Shown here: positions 62,136 through 64,000 of the stretch, one piece after another
How the letters are laid out: the number at the start of each line of letters is the position of its first letter
Position numbering within the stretch: the first letter of the stretch is position 1
NCBI GenBank assembly: GCA_965224095.1
Contig: OZ245039.1
Location: 2,170,001 to 2,234,000, forward strand
Reading direction: 5' to 3'
Origin: JBPEWY01 sp965224095
Lineage (GTDB): Bacteria > Bacteroidota > Bacteroidia > Flavobacteriales > Flavobacteriaceae
DNA: 64,000 bases
The notes under the pieces: model-generated
Told to the model about the DNA's origin: nothing
The model's database searches: none
What the model saw: only the letters and a program-made list of their open reading frames with translations
Made by a program: the position numbers and the translations under genes

Positions 62136-64000
62136 CTAGCGTATTAAGGTTATGGTTCCTTGTTTTAAAATACTTTTTCCTTTCACAATCTTATAAAAGA
62201 AAACGGGCGGTCTTGTGGAAGGATAAGTTACCGTTGTTTGAGGCCAGTTATTTTGATAACCAAAAGCATTGAAAATAGGTGCTCCTGAAGGGTCGTATAT
62301 CTGGACTTCAACCTCCGGGTTAAACGAATAGGTGTTGGGAATGATCCATGTATCATTTATCCCGTCACCATTTGGTGTTATTACATTAGGTACAGCGAAG
62401 CTTTCCTGATAGGCAACAGTGAATAATTTGGTTACCTCGCATGTCCCTATAAAGGCTCTAAGCGCATAATTCCCTTCGGCAGTGAAGGTTACTGAATTTG
62501 AGCTTGATAATATATTATTGTCGGCATCCAGCCACTGGTAAGTGTCTGCTCCGTTGGCAGTTACAGTTCTTGAGCCACCTTCTACAAATACGATATTCTC
62601 AGGCGCATCTACACCAACCAACGATTCATCAAAAGGATTGATAATAAGGTCGTTTGAAAATTTAGTACATCCAAAAGCGGTAACGCCAAGCCGATAAGTT
62701 CCGGTAAGATTGGTTATAATCTGGTTTGTATTGGCGGGAAGTTTTACACCATTTCTATACCACTCATATGTATAAGCGGGATTAGATGTAGCTGAAGTAA
62801 TGGTAATATTGTCTCCCCCGTCGCAGGAAACGGTTCCGTCGCTCGTTATGGAAACATCATCGCTTAGTACGAGTTTAACCGCAAACACATTGGATTGGGC
62901 GTTATAAGCACCTAAAGTGGCATCTACCATGTAATCATCATTTTCGGAAGCGCTGTTTACCGAAAGAGTGCTGGTGTTTGCGCCGTTCAGAGCCACTCCG
63001 CTCTTAAACCATTGATAGGAAAAGCTGTTTCTTAAATCGTCAGTAGCATCTATTCGATCGTTTGTCGATGTTATAGCTGTTATTTCACTAATAATCAGTG
63101 TGGTAGATTCATTAGAACAATCGGTATAATTTGTGTCTCCTCCGATAACTATTTCAAATCTATCGGGCACGTCTACCACAATATTTTCTGAATCCTGGGA
63201 GGAAGAACATACACCACCCTGTGTTACCGTAGCCTTATAAGTGCCAGGCTGAGAAACGGTTATGGTACTGGATGTTTCACCGGAAATTAATGTGCCATTT
63301 CTAAACCAGGCAAAACTGGGGCTGGCGGCATTTGTAGTAACACCCAATTCGCGTGTGGTAGCGGGCATTAATACCAATCGATTGGCCGTGGTAATACTTA
63401 CTGTAAAATCGGCACTTCTGGTAATACTTACTTCCGCTGATCGTTCAGAACACCCTCCGGGCTGTTGAACCTCAACGGCATAATTTCCTTCAAAATTGCT
63501 TATTATATTAGTGTCTATAGTATACGATGGCTGATTGGCGCCGCTTATAGCAACATTATCTTTATACCATTGATAAGAAAATGTACCATCTGTTATATTT
63601 GATTGAAGCGTATGTGTTTCGCCCACGCATAATGCTTTTGGATAGGTTCCCTGAATGGCCACCCCCTGCCCGACTCCGGTGACTACTTCCACCTCATTAG
63701 ACAAAGTACTTCCGGAACAATGTAACCCGTAATCTACTTCTACATAATAGAATCCGGCCTGGGTTGTGGTTAGGCTGGATCCTTTTTCACCGGCAAGGAG
63801 GGTTCCGTTTCTGTACCAGTTATAAGCGGGTTCACTAGGGTAGTTATTTATAGTTATGGTGGCCGCGGTGCCATCACATACTGAAATTACCGGTTCAATA
63901 TTGTTAATAATAAGTGGTGTGGTTACCGTTTGATAGTAAGCCGGGAAAGGATCGCTTTCCGGACTGGTCAGTGCAGGATCGGTGCTACGCACGCGTACCT
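62136..64000 (-). CDS. Ig-like surface protein with T9SS type B sorting domain (N-terminus outside window)
   Basis: At least 618 residues are visible. The frame is still open at base 64000 (codons before the GTG at 63992 are sense), so the true start lies beyond the window. Six Ig/PKD-like modules of ~85-95 residues repeat the pattern YxWYRNGtxLxG...TxxGxYxVxV. The last ~85 residues are a type B CTD (AVPNVITPNGDGINDTWIIPN, ending LKQGTITLIR). It should be secreted by T9SS and shown on the surface, with the adjoining PorP/SprF-SPOR protein as its likely partner. Confidence 0.88.
   Translation of the reverse strand, partial: VRVRSTDPALTSPESDPFPAYYQTVTTPLIINNIEPVISVCDGTAATITINNYPSEPAYNWYRNGTLLAGEKGSSLTTTQAGFYYVEVDYGLHCSGSTLSNEVEVVTGVGQGVAIQGTYPKALCVGETHTLQSNITDGTFSYQWYKDNVAISGANQPSYTIDTNIISNFEGNYAVEVQQPGGCSERSAEVSITRSADFTVSITTANRLVLMPATTRELGVTTNAASPSFAWFRNGTLISGETSSTITVSQPGTYKATVTQGGVCSSSQDSENIVVDVPDRFEIVIGGDTNYTDCSNESTTLIISEITAITSTNDRIDATDDLRNSFSYQWFKSGVALNGANTSTLSVNSASENDDYMVDATLGAYNAQSNVFAVKLVLSDDVSITSDGTVSCDGGDNITITSATSNPAYTYEWYRNGVKLPANTNQIITNLTGTYRLGVTAFGCTKFSNDLIINPFDESLVGVDAPENIVFVEGGSRTVTANGADTYQWLDADNNILSSSNSVTFTAEGNYALRAFIGTCEVTKLFTVAYQESFAVPNVITPNGDGINDTWIIPNTYSFNPEVEVQIYDPSGAPIFNAFGYQNNWPQTTVTYPSTRPPVFFYKIVKGKSILKQGTITLIR

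Overview
The window looks like a chromosome segment of a gliding marine-type Flavobacteriaceae (Bacteroidota). The evidence is PorP/SprF proteins, type IX secretion (T9SS) type A and type B C-terminal sorting domains, a giant SprB-like adhesin, BfmA/BtgA- and MobB-type mobilization genes, DUF2007, head-GIN and S41 genes, AT-rich DNA, and TANNTTTG-type promoter boxes in place of strong Shine-Dalgarno sites. The genus cannot be fixed from the sequence alone.

Layout. (1) 1-8.8 kb is accessory: a secreted amidohydrolase, a NUC1-type nuclease without a signal peptide, then a leftward mobilization module (HTH/excisionase-like protein, a 135-aa unknown, SSB, RadC/JAB protein, MobA, MobB, TraG/VirD4-like coupling protein). 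The module ends at the 3' end of a CAT-anticodon tRNA, as expected for an integrated mobilizable element, but no integrase and no second att copy are visible. mobB carries an in-frame TGA where its homologous reading simply continues. The noncoding DNA of the element is rich in inverted repeats (candidate operators/oriT at 5.7-5.85 kb, nested stems and a three-way-junction-like fold at 7.1-7.5 kb). (2) 8.9-44.9 kb is ordinary core genome: mce, rbfA, a LolC/E-like permease, dusB, secreted peptidases (M28-PDZ, S8, M1, S41), a TolB-like lipoprotein, a TonB-type outer-membrane receptor, lepA, a CPA-type antiporter beside Usp-SulP, a GCS2-CBS/AstE pair, an rnpA-DUF4349-S41-lspA-NTF2 run, CDF/GNAT/rpiB, a T9SS-sorted LRR protein, rnr, LysE, tRNA-Cys and folB. 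(3) 44.95-64 kb is one leftward adhesin operon: an Ig-like type B CTD protein (cut by the window edge), a PorP/SprF protein fused to a coiled coil and two SPOR-like domains, a 4552-aa SprB-like adhesin, and a second PorP/SprF.

The most striking structure is in the giant adhesin. Its roughly 43 SprB-like modules are organised into a higher-order repeat of seven modules (about 575-616 residues), iterated about five times. The operon consists of two consecutive [type B CTD protein + PorP/SprF] pairs, and one PorP/SprF has gained what looks like a peptidoglycan-binding tail, which suggests a cell-wall-anchored adhesin platform. The other unusual point is the structured noncoding DNA of the mobilizable element.
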